Source: Eulemur rufifrons
Lineage: Eukaryota > Chordata > Mammalia > Primates > Lemuridae
Assembly: GCF_041146395.1 (NCBI RefSeq)
Contig: NC_091012.1
Location: 15,428,193 to 15,492,192 of the forward strand
Direction: 5' to 3'
DNA: 64,000 nt
Shown: in pieces, positions 44,604-57,885 of the stretch
Layout of the letters: the number at the start of each line of letters is the position of its first letter
Numbering within the stretch: the first letter of the stretch is position 1
Position numbers and translations under genes: made by a program
The notes under the pieces: generated by a model
Told to the model about the DNA's origin: nothing
The model's database searches: none
Seen by the model: only the letters and a program-made list of their open reading frames with translations

Positions 44604-46215
44604 AGATAAACTTTTTAAGCTCCCACGTATGAGTGAGAACTTGCAATATTTGTCTTTCTGTGCCTGGCTTATTTCACTTAACATAATGGCCTTCAGTTCC
44701 ATCCATGTTGCTGCAAATGACAGGATTTCATTCTTCTTTATGGCTGAATAGTATTCCATTGTCTGTATATGCCACATTTTCTTCATCCATTCATCTGTTG
44801 ATAGGCTCAGGTTGATTCCATATCTTGGCTATTGTGAATAGTGCTGCAATAGACATGGAGGTGCAGGTAAACCTTTGATAAATGGATTTCCTTTCCTTTT
44901 GATAAATAACCAGTAGTGGGGTTGCTGGGTCATTTGGTAATTTTATTTTTAGTTTTTTGAGGAACCTCTATACTGTTTTCCATAGTGGCTATACTAATTT
45001 ATATTCCCACCAACAGTGTACAAGGGTTCCCTTTTCTCCACATCCTCACCAATACTTGTTATCTTTTGTCTTTTTGACAATCATCATTCTAACTGGATTA
45101 AGATATCATGGTTTTGATTTGCATTTCCCTGATATTAGTGTTTTTGAGCATTTTTTCATATACCTGTTAGCCATTTGTATGTCTCCTTTTGAGAAATGTT
45201 TATTCAGATTCTTTGTCCACTTTTGAGTGGGATTATTATTATTATTATTTTTTTTTTTTTTGAGACACAGTCTCACTCTGTTGCCCGGGCTAGAGTGCCA
45301 TGGTGTCAGCCTAGCTCACAGCAACCTCAAAATCCTGGGCTCAAGCGATCCTCCTGCCTCAGCCTCCCAAGTAGCTGGGACTACAAGAATGCGCCACCAT
45401 GCCCGGCTAATTTTTTCTATATATATTTTAGTTGGCCCACTAATTTCTTTCTATGTTTAGTAGAGATGGGGTCTCACTCTTGCTCAGGCTGGTATCGAAC
45501 TCCTGACCTCGAGTGATCCACCTGCCTCGGCCTCCCAGAGTGCTAGGATTATAGGCGTGTGCTACCGTGCCTGGCCTTGAGTGGGATTATTTGTTGTTTT
45601 TTTCTGTTGAGCTGTTTGAGTTCCTTGTATATTCTAGATAGTACTCCCTTGTTGGATGAACAGTTTGTAAATATTTTCTCCCATTCAACAAGTTCTCTCT
45701 TTACTGATTGTTTCCTTTGCTGTGCAGATGGTTTTTAGTTTAATGTAGTCTCAATTTTGTATTTGTTTTCTTGTTGCCTGTGCTTTTGAGGTCTTAGCCA
45801 TAAAATATTTGCTTAGACCAATGTCCTGAAGCATTTCCCCTGTTTTCTGCTAGTAGTTTTACAGTTTTGGGTCTTATGTTGAAGTCCTTAATCCATTTGA
45901 GTTGATTTTTGTATATGGTGAGAGATAGGGGTCTAGTTTCAGTCTTCTGCATATGGATATCCAGTTTTCCCAACACCATTTATTGAAGAGGGTGTTCTTT
46001 CCCCAATGCATGTTCTTGGTGTCTTTATCAAAAATCAGTTGGCTGTAAATATGTGGATTTATTTCTGGGTTCTCTATTCTGTTCCAGTGGCCTATGGATC
46101 TGTTTTATGCCAGTACCATGCTGTTTTGGTTACTATAGCTTTGTAGTATATTTTGAAGTCAGGCAGTGTAATGCCTCCAGCTTTGTTCATTTTGCTCAGT
46201 ATGAGCATGTATATT
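44604..46215 (-). mobile_element. L1 ORF2 3' part, reverse, split by an Alu
   Basis: atggctgaatagtattccat, ccatccatgttgctgcaaat, ggttgctgggtcatttggta and cagtaccatgctgttttggt are L1 ORF2 read in reverse. Reading frames are broken; the family looks like a primate-age L1 (L1PB/L1MA type). The Alu at 45238-45576 interrupts it. Confidence 0.88.
45238..45576 (-). mobile_element. Full-length strepsirrhine-type Alu with 15-bp TSD
   Basis: Flanked by a perfect 15-bp direct repeat, ttgagtgggattatt, at 45223-45237 and 45577-45591. The T-rich start (reverse poly-A), both arms and the B-box region are visible. Between the arms it carries the extra block tatatattttagttggccca followed by ctaatttctttctatgttta, which human Alus lack and lemur Alus typically have. 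Confidence 0.93.
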
Positions 46216-46309
46216 ACTTTTTAAATATTTTTACTTTGGAAAATAATAGTCTGTTCTGTTAAGCTAAGGAATAAACTTTCCCAGTTTTTGTTCTTTTAAA
46301 ACATTGGAG

Positions 46310-47451
<1,142 letters not shown>

Positions 47452-47789
47452 TAGTTGTATTTCTTAATCATCTACCGTGATCTGAGGACTTGGTCCTCCT
47501 TTCCTTCAAGGTGAAAACAGGCATATTTCTTGCTAAAAGATTGACTCCTTGTTGATAAGCAATCGAGCCATATTTTGGTAGAAAAGGAGACACATTTGTG
47601 GATAAAAATCCAAAGAGGGAGGGGAGAGACTGCAAGGGGGTTGACTGAGCAAAGGGACAAGGAGAAAGGGCATTGGGACCAGCCCTTTCCAGACAGTACT
47701 TCCTAAATTGGCCCATAACTGGGCCATATGGCTGGATGTTCATCTCAGATGGAGAGGTCTGTACCTTCCAGTTATTTTAATTTCTATAT
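47452..47789. other. No gene recognised
   Basis: Short unique spacer between repeats. Confidence 0.5.
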
Positions 47790-48330
47790 AATATTCCACA
47801 TAATTTACATACCATAGTTATTTTAACAAGTCTCTTATATATAGACCTTTAAGTTGTTTCTAATGCTTTTCTTTCACTGTACACAAATGTTTATAGCAGC
47901 TTTATTTCTAATCACCCCAAACTGGAATCAACCCAAATGTCTCCAGTGAGTGAATAAATGTACAAACTGTGGTATATCCATACAGAGGAATACTTAGGAA
48001 TGAACTATTGGTACACACGACGACACCGGTAAATCTCAAATACATTATGTTAAGTAGAAGAAACCAGTTGCAAAAGGCTACATAGTGTATGATTCCATCA
48101 GCATGGCATTCTGGAAAAGGAAAAACTATGGGGACAGAAAGCATATTTGTGATGGGATGAGGGTGGGAGGGGGATTTGACTACAAAGGGGCAGTTCAAGA
48201 GAGTTTTGGAGGTGATGGAACTATCCGTATCTTGATTGTGATGCTGTTACATGACCCTTGTCAAAGTCATGGGCCTGTACAAAAAGAGAAGTGAATTTGA
48301 CTGTATGTAAATTCAAAAGTAAATCATAAA
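47790..48330 (+). mobile_element. Old L1M 3' end
   Basis: cacaaatgtttatagcagct, aatgtctccagtgagtgaat, actgtggtatatccatacag, ggcattctggaaaaggaaaa and gtggttcat-like tail phrases fit the end of ORF2 and the 3' UTR of an L1M element in plus orientation. Confidence 0.75.
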
Positions 48331-49165
48331 AAATTCTTTTGGAAATTAGGGAGAGAGGAGGGGGAGAGCTGAAGGGGACTCCTTTTGGCTGTGTGAGCAA
48401 GAAAAGAGTACAAGAAAACTGAATTTCACCATTGTTTAGTTTATAACTTGCCACCTGCAGAGATTTTGCTTATCCTGGCCTTGTGCCCAGGCTGAAGACA
48501 GAATGAGGCCTTTGCTTGGGGCTTTGTCCTGCTTCTCTGACTGCCCAAATTAAGTTTTATATCTAATCTAAATGATGGAGTCTTTGATGTTTTCTTGCGG
48601 TAGCATTAAAACAAAGCAAACAAAACCCCAGAAGCTGTGGCCCGTATCAATCTCTGAGATTTTGATATGGAAAAGAATGAATTTTTTTTCTTGAAACCTA
48701 AGAGTCCCACGGGAAGCACAGTGTGCTCTCTCAATTTTTTATAAAATTTCGTCATGTTCTGAAACTGAGAAGGCCATACAAATGGCATACGTCGATTCTC
48801 TGAGAACTTACCATTTTCTAAAACGAGAACCTCTGCAACTGTCAGATGCCTGTACTTGACCATTCCCTGGGTCAGTGGGGTAAATTGTAAAGGGTGACAG
48901 GGCTGCCCTAGGAGCCTGAATGAATAAAAGCCACCAGAGTCCCATTTCTCTCCTCCTCTCTTATTAAAATCTCAGAAGAGATTTAATCATTGATCTTCAT
49001 GATTTTGAAAAGATGTGTTATGGGAAGAGAGGGGTTACACTTTATATGTGTCTTTGCTTTGCAAGGGAAGCAAGATTTCCTTCTATCCCATATTAATCTA
49101 CTATCAGGATTGCTTTCAAAATCAGAGGAAACAGTATTAGTTTTTAAAAAAAGAGTTTAAGATTA
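48331..49165. other. No gene recognised
   Basis: Unique sequence with no supported feature. Confidence 0.5.
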
Positions 49166-50957
49166 AAGTTTTTTTTTTATTTCAGCATATTATGGGGGTA
49201 CAAAAGTTTAGGTTACGTACATTGCCCTTACCCCTCCCCCGAAGTCAGAGCTTCAAGCGTTTCCATCCCCCAGACCATGTGCATCACACTCATTATGTAT
49301 GTATACACCCATCCCCTCTCCCCCCACATCTGCCCGACACCTGATTAATGTTATTCCTAAATGTGCTCTTAGGTGATGATCAGTGAAACCAATTTGATGG
49401 TGAGTACATGTGGTGCTTATTTCTCCATTCTTGGATTACTTCACTTAGTAGAATGGGTTCCAACTCTATCCAGGAAAATACAAGAACGGCTATATCACCA
49501 TTGTTTCTTATAGCTGAGTAGTACTCCATGGTATACCACATTTTATTAATCCACTCATGTATTGATGGGCACTTGGGTTGTTTCCACATCTTCGCAATTG
49601 TGAATTGTGCTGCTATAAACATTCGAGTACAGATGTCTTTTTCATAGAATGTCTTCTGTTCTTTTGGGTAGATGCCCAATAATGGGATTGCTGGATCAAA
49701 TGGTAGGTCTACTTGAATCTGTTTAAGGTATCTCCATATTGCTTTCCACAGAGGTTGCACTAGTTTGGAGTCCCACAGGCAGTGTATGAGTGTTCCTATC
49801 TCTCCGTATCCATGCCAGCATTTATTGTTTTGGGACTTTTTGATAAAGGCCATTCTCACTGGAGATAAATGATATCTCACTGTGGTTTTGATTTGCATTT
49901 CCCTGATGGTTAGAGATGTTGAGCATTTTTTTATATGTTTGTTGGCCATACTTCTGTCTTCTTTTGAAAAATTTCTATTCATGTCCTTTGCCCACTTTTT
50001 GATAGGGTTGTTTGATTTTTTCTTGCTGATTTTCCTGAGTTCTAAATAGATTCTAGTTATCAGTCCTTTATTGGATGCGTAGCATGCAGAAATTTTTTCC
50101 CATTCTGTAGATTGTCTGTTTGCTCTCATGAGAGTTTCCTTGGCTGTGCAGAAGCTTTTTAATTTGATCAGGTCCCATTTATTTATTTTTGTTGTTGCCG
50201 TGATTACTTTGGGGTCTTCTTCATAAATTCTTTGCCTAGGCTAATGTCTTTAAGTGTTTTTCCCACATTTTCTTCTAGAATTCTAATAGTTTCACATCTT
50301 ATGTTTAAGTCTGTTATCCACCGTAATTTGATTTTTGTGAGAGGTGAAAGGTGTGGGACCTGCTTCAGTCTTCTGCATGTGGCCATCTAGTTTTCCCAGC
50401 ACCATTTATTGAATAAGGATTCTTTTCCCCAGAGTATGTTTTTGTCTGCTTTGTCAAACATTAGATGGCTATATGAGGATGGTTTTACGTCTGGATTCTC
50501 AGTTCTGTTCCACTGGTCTTTGTCCCTGTTCTTGTGCCAATACCAAGCTGTTGCCTAAAATTGCTTTTGCTAAACGGGGTCTTCTCTGGTTCCATACAAA
50601 GTATAAAATTATTTTTTCTGTATCTGTGAAAAATGATGTTGGTAATTTAATAGGCATTGCATTGAATCTGTAGATCACTTTGGGTAGTATAGGCATTTTA
50701 ACAATGTTGATTCTTCCAATCCACAAGCATGGTATGGTTTTCTACCTGTTTACATGCTCTGCTATCTCTTTCCTCAGTATTTCATAGTTCTTCCTGTAGA
50801 GGTCTTTTACCTCCTTAGTTAAATATATTCCCAGGTGCTTTATTTTCTTCATTGCTATTGTGAAGGGTATTGAGTCGTTGATTTCATTCTCAGTTTGACT
50901 GTTATTGGCATATGTGAATGCCTCTGATTTATGTGTATTGATTTCATATCCTGAAGT
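49166..50957 (-). mobile_element. Younger L1, 5'-truncated, reverse
   Basis: Begins with a T run and the tail tttcagcatattatgggggt, the same L1 3' end seen at 60.56 kb and related to the copy at 8.2 kb. It continues through the 3' UTR and the reverse of ORF2 to about tgatttcatatcctgaa. The ORF2 text is open on the minus strand at 49380-50129 (about 250 codons), then frameshifted near 50.13-50.20 kb, with further pieces to 50726. It inserted into an older L1M element. Confidence 0.88.
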
Positions 50958-51200
50958 TGTTTCTAATTCTTAAGTATTGTAAACAATGCTGAAATGAATA
51001 TCCTAGTGCATTTGTTTTTGTGTAATGCATTATGTACAGTATATTTTTAGAAGGAAATTTTTGGGTCAAACAGTAAGTCCTTTTAAAGTGTGTCATACAT
51101 ATTACCAAACTGCCCTCCAAAAAGGTTGCACCAGTTTTACTTCCAACCAATAGTGTATGAAAGTGTCCATTTTCTTACATTCCACCTTACATCCCACCCT
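50958..51200 (-). mobile_element. Old L1M fragment, part 1
   Basis: tattgtaaacaatgctgaaa, tgaatatcctagtgcatttg, attaccaaactgccctccaa and gcaccagttttacttccaac are reverse L1M ORF2. The element resumes at 53206 on the far side of the MLT1. Confidence 0.7.
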
Positions 51201-51430
51201 GTATTAGTCAGCCTGAGCTGCCAATTTGGTGGCTTAAACAACAGAAATTTATTTTTTCGTAGTTCTAGAGACTGGAAGTTCAAAATCAAGATGCCAGAGG
51301 CCTGGCTTCTGGTGAGGCATCTCTTGTTGGATTGCAGATGGCACATTCTTTCTGTGTCCTCACATGGCCTTTCCTCTGTGTGTGTAGACAGAGAGTGAGC
51401 TCTCTGGTGTCTCTTTTCTATTTTTTTGTC
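51201..51430 (-). mobile_element. MLT1-type LTR, part 1 (split)
   Basis: tgtattagtcagcctgagct, ggtggcttaaacaacagaaa, cacatggcctttcctctgtg and gagctctctggtgtctct are the first half of a reverse MLT1 LTR. The next expected segment is missing here and found at 53057. Confidence 0.88.
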
Positions 51431-53056
51431 CCCATGAGTGCCAAAGAAGTCTTGAGTGGCCCTGTTCCATCTGACTCCTTCTGTTGATGTCTAGTGTGTG
51501 TGTGTGTTTTTAAATTTCCTCTCCTGTCCTTGTGTTTAAGGCAGAATAGAAGAGCCTCTTGCCCCATTCCCCATTCCCTCCCTAATTTGACGACAGGATT
51601 GGATGTTGTGTATTGTGTTTCTTTATTTATTTTGTTCTGAAATTAAAGTATGCAAAGTAAAGAAGATGCATTTTTATACAAAACAAACAAGAAACCCCCT
51701 CATTTGTAAATGTTCACTATTTCAGTGATGTAAATAGTTCCACCATGGATGTTTCACTAAATGTAGAGTCAGGAAGAGATGGGCTATCCTGCGTCCAGGG
51801 CACGGCTAGATATTTACCTTAACGTCAGGTACTGATAAGTGCTATTAAAGGATAATAAAGTTGGCCAGTTTTAGGGAGAGTAATCAGGAAAGGTCTTTCT
51901 GAGATTGTGAAAGGAAAACAGAGACTACTATTTATTGAACACCTACTTGGTGTCAAAATCAATGGTAGGCACTTTCATATACATAAACTAAATGTCATTC
52001 CTATCGACAGATGAGGAAACTACAAGTTATGTAATTTTCTCTTAGTTAGAAAGCTAGTAAGATGCTGAAGGGATTCACAGACAGGCTTTTCTGGCTCCAA
52101 AGCTTCTGTTCTGTCTGACTTCCTCCCTCAGATTATCAGTATGGAAGGAGGAGACAAGGCAGTGATACAGCTACCCTAGACAGCCCAGAGTTAGCCCAAG
52201 GAGAAGAAACCACTCACTCAGTCTAAAAAGAAAGATGTGGGTGGATAATACTCTTGCAAGGCAAGAAATACAGTTCTTGGAACTTAGACTGGACACTGAA
52301 ATTGTGAACAATGTTAATAATCCCCCTGCCTGCCATCCCCATATATAGAACAGTGAGGCCTCCCCAAGTCTGTTCCCTTATCCACAAAATGACAGTAATA
52401 GTAGTGTCTCCCTTGAGGGTACTTATAGTAAATGAGATGGTGGATACACATAATTATCCTCCTGAAAAACATTTCCAAATCCTCAAACTTCACTGCACCA
52501 GGGAATTCAGCCCATGGCTCATGGGCAGGCTAGGGATTCAGGGAGTGTCCAAGACAAATACACAGCCGGAAGCTGGATGAGAATGGCCTAATTTGGGCTC
52601 AGTCAGGGCAAATGTTGTGAGAAATGACTCTCAAGAGGCTTCTGAAGACTTGACATGGAAGTTGAGGACAGGGGTCCTAGATGAAGAGATGCGCCAGAGG
52701 AGAATTTCTTGCTCACTCCATTTTTGTAGCTTTACTGATAGCTCCTGGGCAGGGGTGAGCCAGAGTGCAGGCACATTTGGTAGGAACTGAGGGAAGGAAC
52801 ACTAGTCACTCAAGCATGTTATCTGTATGTGGAAGGCAGGGTATTGGAACAGTGGGGGCAGGAGGCAGGGCTCCAAAAAAGGACTTTTTGAATATTGCCA
52901 AAGCCCAACAGCATGACCAAACCTATCTCCCAGCACCTGGGAGCAGTCATGAATGGTCCTGGTAAGATTTTGAGAGAGTAAGAAACTGAAGCCTAAGGCC
53001 AAGCAAGGTCTACAGTGCAAGGCGGCAATGTGGTGCTCATTCTTTTCTTAAATGTG
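51431..53056. other. 1.6-kb block lodged inside the MLT1 LTR
   Basis: This sequence separates two adjoining halves of one LTR. It contains a reverse MIR-like segment and otherwise unrecognised DNA with no long frame. Short similar strings, tctcttttct at the left edge and attcttttct at the right, might be a target duplication, but they are low-complexity. Source unknown. Confidence 0.55.
51935..52120 (-). mobile_element. MIR SINE, reverse
   Basis: ctatttattgaacacctact, gtaggcactttcatatacat and cagatgaggaaactacaagt are the reverse MIR consensus. Confidence 0.75.
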
Positions 53057-53205
53057 TTCTAGTCCTATAGGATCAGGGCCCCCTACTCTTATGATCTCAT
53101 TTAAACTTAATTACCTCCTTAAAGACCCTATCTCCAAATACAGTCACATTGGGGGTCAGGACTTCCACATACAAATTCTGGGGGAACATAATTCAGTTCA
53201 TAACA
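53057..53205 (-). mobile_element. MLT1-type LTR, part 2 (split)
   Basis: agtcctataggatcagggcc, cttatgatctcatttaaact, ctatctccaaatacagtcac and attcagttcataacac complete the LTR begun at 51201. Confidence 0.88.
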
Positions 53206-54240
53206 CACCCAGAACATTTTCAATCTTTTAAGTCTTTCTCCATATACTAAGCAAAATCATATCTCAATATTGTTTTACTTTCCTTTTGATTTCTAATGTG
53301 GTTTAACAATTCATACAATATTTGGCCAGTGGTATCTCCTCTTTTGAGAACTGTCCATTCATATCATTTGTCTATTTTCTAATTGGAATAGTCATATTTT
53401 ACTTATTGATTGGTGACTGCTGTTTATATGTTAAAGACACCAAATATTTGTCATAATTTGAAAATACTTTGCCTCCTCATTGCTTTATTTTATCTTTGCT
53501 CATGGTCCTTTTCTATATAGAAGTTTTTAAAAATTTAAGTGTATTTAAGTGATTTATTTTTCATTATTATTTCTGGATTTTGTGTCCCCTGGAAAGCCTT
53601 ACCCATTGCAAAATTATAACATTTTTCACTCATAACATCTTCTTTAAACCTTAAAATTTTATTCCACTAGAATTTACTTGGTGTGAAAAATGACATTGAT
53701 CTAGCTTTGTTTTCCCCCGAAAGGTTAGTTAGGTGTCCCAGCATTACTTATTGAATAATCCATATTTCTCCACTGAAGATGTTGTCTTCACTAAATTCTA
53801 AATTCCCACCTGGTTTTATTATTGCACATTTGTTCTTCCAGCTGATTTAGGTTGGGGGAGCCTGGATAGTCTCTCTGAGGAAAGGACCTGAGCATACAGT
53901 AGGGAAAGCTGGGAACAGGGTGCAGGAGACGGGGGAGAGAAAGAAAGAGAGATTGACAGTGAGAGAGAGAGAGAGAGAGAAATAGAAAGAGAGAGAGAGA
54001 GAGAGAGAGATCTGATTGGCTCAGCTTGGGTTACCGTCCCAAGGGTACAGGGAAAGGATGAGGAAAAATGACAGAAAGGAAGTTAGGGGTCAATGGATTA
54101 GAGGACTGCTACATTGGGGGTAATTGAGCAGTTGTGTTTGTTCTATTTTTGACTATTATAAACAATATTATGAATATTTTTGTTTAAAAAGATTGTGTAC
54201 ACACATAACGTGTAAATATATGTAGTCCTAGTATTATTGA
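53206..54240 (-). mobile_element. Old L1M fragment, part 2
   Basis: ttgtttctaatgtggt-like, gtccattcatatcatttgtc, ccccgaaaggttagttaggt and gcattacttattgaataatc follow reverse L1M ORF2, continuing the part before the LTR. The last section after the GA run is weaker. Confidence 0.6.
53934..54010. repeat. (GA)n microsatellite
   Basis: About 77 bases of nearly pure GA/GAAA purine repeat with a few interruptions. Confidence 0.92.
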
Positions 54241-55849
54241 TGAGAGAGGTTTCAGGTTATTTAGCTCATAATTTTACTAGAACCCTAAGTTTCCCCATGA
54301 CACATTTATCCAGGTCTGCGTAATTACAGCACATTACGTGGTTGCAGAATGAGGGCTATTACTTCACTGGGCAGCAGAGGGGAGGCTATGAGGAGAAAGG
54401 CCTAGATAAGTGGCTGGAGGGTTGTCCTTGTGGGAAGGTAGGGGTCATGATCCAGGACACTAGCAGTTGTGGCCTCAGGGACCAAGCCAGAGATTGTGAC
54501 TGGAGCACGAATACAAAAGGCAGAGCCAGAAGCCAGAGGGAAAACCAACTTGAAGCAGAGGACGCAAAGAGCAAGAGTGAAATGACTGGGATTACTCAAG
54601 TCGGTAGAAAAATAAGGCTGGTCTTGACTTTGCTTTTTCCGGCAAAATAAATTTCCAGGAGAATGAAAGGTTTAAACAGGGAAAAAATGAAAGCGTACAA
54701 TTAAATAGAAAAATGATAGAAGAAAACATTAATAAAGAAATGTATGCATGGTACAAAAACCTAGAATCCATGCTTGAATAAAAAGGAATCAATGTCTGAA
54801 TATAAAAAAATGTTAAACTTATTTAGGGCAGAAAACACCATAAAAGCATCAAATTTGTAATCAGTTGGGGGAATTATTTGTAAGTCAAATACTAAATAAA
54901 ACAGGATATGACCTCCAGAAGCCCAACAAATAAAATCACTGGTGATGACATAAAAATGTTGAACTCTGTTATGGAAGAAAACACCATAAATAAAGTGAAA
55001 AGACAAACAACATGTTAGGAAAAGATTTGTAACCCAAATATTAAACGAAGGCTCATGTCTCTAAGAGGAATATAACTCTTAGAAATCAACACGTAAAAGA
55101 CAAACAACCTGGTAGAGAATTGTACAAATGACAGCAACATGGAATTTATGGAATAAGAATAATAACAGCCAATTTGGCAGGTTGTATGACTCAATTTATG
55201 TAAATAAAAATATGACAAGTGCAGGTTAGTGTATCTCAAGAGAAAATCTGGAAGGCTATACATAAGACTGTTCATAGTGGTTCGTGCAGAGACAGATTAT
55301 GAGAAATTTTTGCTTTCCAACAACACACCTTTGTGTAAAGCAAGAATGATCTAGTACTAAGTATGTATTCTAGTTGAAAGACAAAGTGAAGAGTATAGAA
55401 GCATACAGAACCATAAAGACATTATGACTCCAGTTTGCTTTCCCTGCTTTAAATATACATGCACATACATTCACAGCTCGAAAAGAAACCTGAAGGAAAA
55501 CCATCAAAATGTTCACATTGGTTCTCTCTGGGTGGCAAGATTGTGGAGGGTATTTTTTTGTATGTCATTCTGTAAGCCTCTGTAATTGTACAGCTGATCC
55601 AATGACCATGTTTTATGTTCATAAGCTGAAAAAAGAAAGGAAACATGATGATTTAGAACTAAAAATGCAACAAAAATACTTGATCTTTGCTGGAATGGGG
55701 GAAAACCTGATACACAAAATAGGTTTCACCTCATGGATCTTCTACATTAAATTTCAAACTCCTATGTGATCAGATTTACTCCTAAATCATCAAGCATATG
55801 GCAGCCTCATTGTGGAGAAGGAGTGCAACCTTGATTTGATGTGACTGGT
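54241..55849. other. No gene; AT-rich, L1M-like in part
   Basis: From about 54.6 to 55.7 kb the A-rich plus strand resembles the 3' end of old L1M elements (gaagaaaacaccataaa twice, caaataaaatcactggtg). No exon is supported. Confidence 0.45.
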
Positions 55850-56789
55850 GCCCACCAGGTCCTTTCTTTCCCAAGGGCCTTGCCAAAGCCCTCTTTACTT
55901 CCTTGTTTCACATGCTGTAGATGATGGGGTTGAGCATGGGAGTGAGGACCACATACAGCACGGAGAGCACCCAGTCTTGCAAGCCAGAGTATGCGGAGCT
56001 GGGAAGGATGTAGCAGAGAATGAAAATGAGGTAGAAAATACAGACCACAGCAATGTGGGCACCACGGGTGGAAAAGGCTTTTCTGCGGCTCTTGGTGGAG
56101 GGACTCCTGAGAACAGCAGCTACCATGTGTATACAGGAGATCATAACCAGTGCTCAGGAGCCACCAGGGCACAAGAGCCACCATCAAACTAAAGAGCAGG
56201 GCAAGTTCATTGGCTCATGTGCTGGAGCAAGAGAGTTTGAGCAGAGGAAGTAGGTCCCAGAAGTGGGTGATAAGGTGAGGCCGGCAGTACTTGAGTACAG
56301 CTGCAAGCATGGTGTGGGTGAGTGTGTTGGCCAAGGCAAGCAGGCAAGAGATTGAATCAAGTCCTGTCCAGGTCCATTGGCCCATGAGGACCAGGTAGTG
56401 CAGTGGCTGGCAGATGGCTGCATGGCAGTCGTAGGCCATAGTTGCGAGTAGGAAGCACTCCCAGGGTGCCAGGCAGTGGAGAAAGAATATCTAAATAAGA
56501 CAAGCATGATAGGGCATGGTCCGCACTGCAGCCAGCAGATGCGCCAGCACCTGAGGCACTGTTTTGGAGACACAGGCAGCATCCAGCAGGGAGAGGCTGC
56601 CTAAGAAAAAGTCCATGGGAGTGCGGAGTTGGGAGGCCACCACGATAAGGCTGACAATGCCCAGGTTCTCAACCACAGCCACTATATACATCAGCAGAAA
56701 GATGGTGAAGAGCAGGGGCCTCAATGCCTCTGTGTCTGCAGGCCTTCCAGAAGAAAATGGGACACTAGTGTCCCATTCCCCAGCTGCAT
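55850..56789 (-). pseudogene. Olfactory receptor pseudogene (OR3A-like)
   Basis: A single-exon seven-helix odorant receptor of normal length (about 310 codons). The start reads MQLGNGTLVSHFLLEGL with the usual N-glycosylation site NGT. Then come TPMDFFLGSLSLLDAACVS (TM2, normally PMYFFLG), MAYDCHAAICQPLHY (TM3 end, normally MAYDRYVAIC: the Arg of DRY is Cys), a LLPLLKLSCSST loop, RRKAFSTRGAHIAVVCIFY (TM6, normally FSTCGSH) and PMLNPIIYSM (TM7). Five breaks disable it: frameshift near 56743, TAG at 56491-56493, TGA at 56215-56217, frameshift near 56150 and TGA at 55908-55910. The OR3A-like call rests on SCSST/NEL and RRKAFST resemblance and is tentative. Confidence 0.93.
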
Positions 56790-57214
56790 GGAGCCCTGCA
56801 CAGAAACCAGCACCCAGAGGGTCCAACTCAGAGTCTACGAGGGTCTAGGTGTGGAATCCCAACTTACAAGAGGGAGCTGGGGTGAGGAAGGCCCAAAGAC
56901 AAAGCAGGCAGGTTTCAGACTTAAAGGAATGAGACTTGGAACGGGAGGACTGAGGTTAAGCTCAGAAGACCAGGGTTAAGGTAGAGGCTAGGAGAATGGA
57001 AATGGTAACCTCATCAGCCCCTGCACCAAGAGGAGGTGCATAGACCTTGAAGTTATAGTGCACGCACCTCCTCCTGTAAGGATATCAAAGCCAATCCCTC
57101 CCTCAGCACCTCCTATCTGAATAAGGGATCTTGGACCTGGTAACTATAATATCTGAAATGGCCCCGTTATTTCACCATCAACAACCCAGGAGAACCCCAA
57201 CTCAAGATCAGTGG
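56790..57214. other. No gene recognised
   Basis: Sequence upstream of the receptor pseudogene; no promoter element could be identified. Confidence 0.45.
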
Positions 57215-57520
57215 TAAGACATCAGTCAGGTCTCACCCTTCTCCTCCTTGGAACCTTTCAGTGCCTCCTATCTCACTCAGGGTCAAACCCAAAGTCCTCC
57301 CGTGGACTACACGGCCCTCTGTGTTGTGCTCTCTCCCATCCTCTTTGATCACCAGGCAAGAGGTCTGTCAGCTCCCTGACCCATGCCATTGTCCGACTTC
57401 CCCACAGCAGCAAACGTGCCCCAGTGGAAGAGGGCTTCGCTCTCCTATCCTCAGCTAGTATTTTTCATCTGCTCTCTTCACCTCAATCCTTGGTAATCAT
57501 TTCACCTGTGAAGTCACAAA
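57215..57520 (+). mobile_element. L2 LINE fragment
   Basis: cagtgcctcctatctcactc, agggtcaaacccaaagtcct and ctacacggccctctgtgttg follow the L2 consensus. Confidence 0.7.
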
Positions 57521-57539
57521 AATGCCACCAAATTTTGTT

Positions 57540-57885
57540 TCATTTAAAATAGTTTATTTTGTTATGTCAATTTCACAAAAAAGAAGGCAAAACAATGACT
57601 TTTGCAGACACACAAAAGCTGAGATAATTTGTTGTTAGCAGAAAACATGCACTACATGAAATATTAAAGACAGTTCTCCACAAGGAAAGATGATACCATA
57701 TGGAAACTGGGATCTATGTAAAGGAATGAAGAGTCCCAGGAATGGAAAATATGTAAGTAAATGTAAAATATTTTTTATTTTTAAAATAGTTCTTTAAAAC
57801 ATGATAAACTGTTTAAAACCAAAATAATAACATATTGTGGGGATTATAACTTCTGTATAAATGAAATCCATGACAAAAATGATAC
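57540..57885 (+). mobile_element. L1M/HAL1-like fragment
   Basis: cacaaaagctgagataattt, aggaaagatgataccatatg, gaaactgggatctatgtaaa and cataataac...tattgtgggg match old L1M/HAL1 3' sequence; the mariner copy C is inserted at its right end. Confidence 0.7.
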
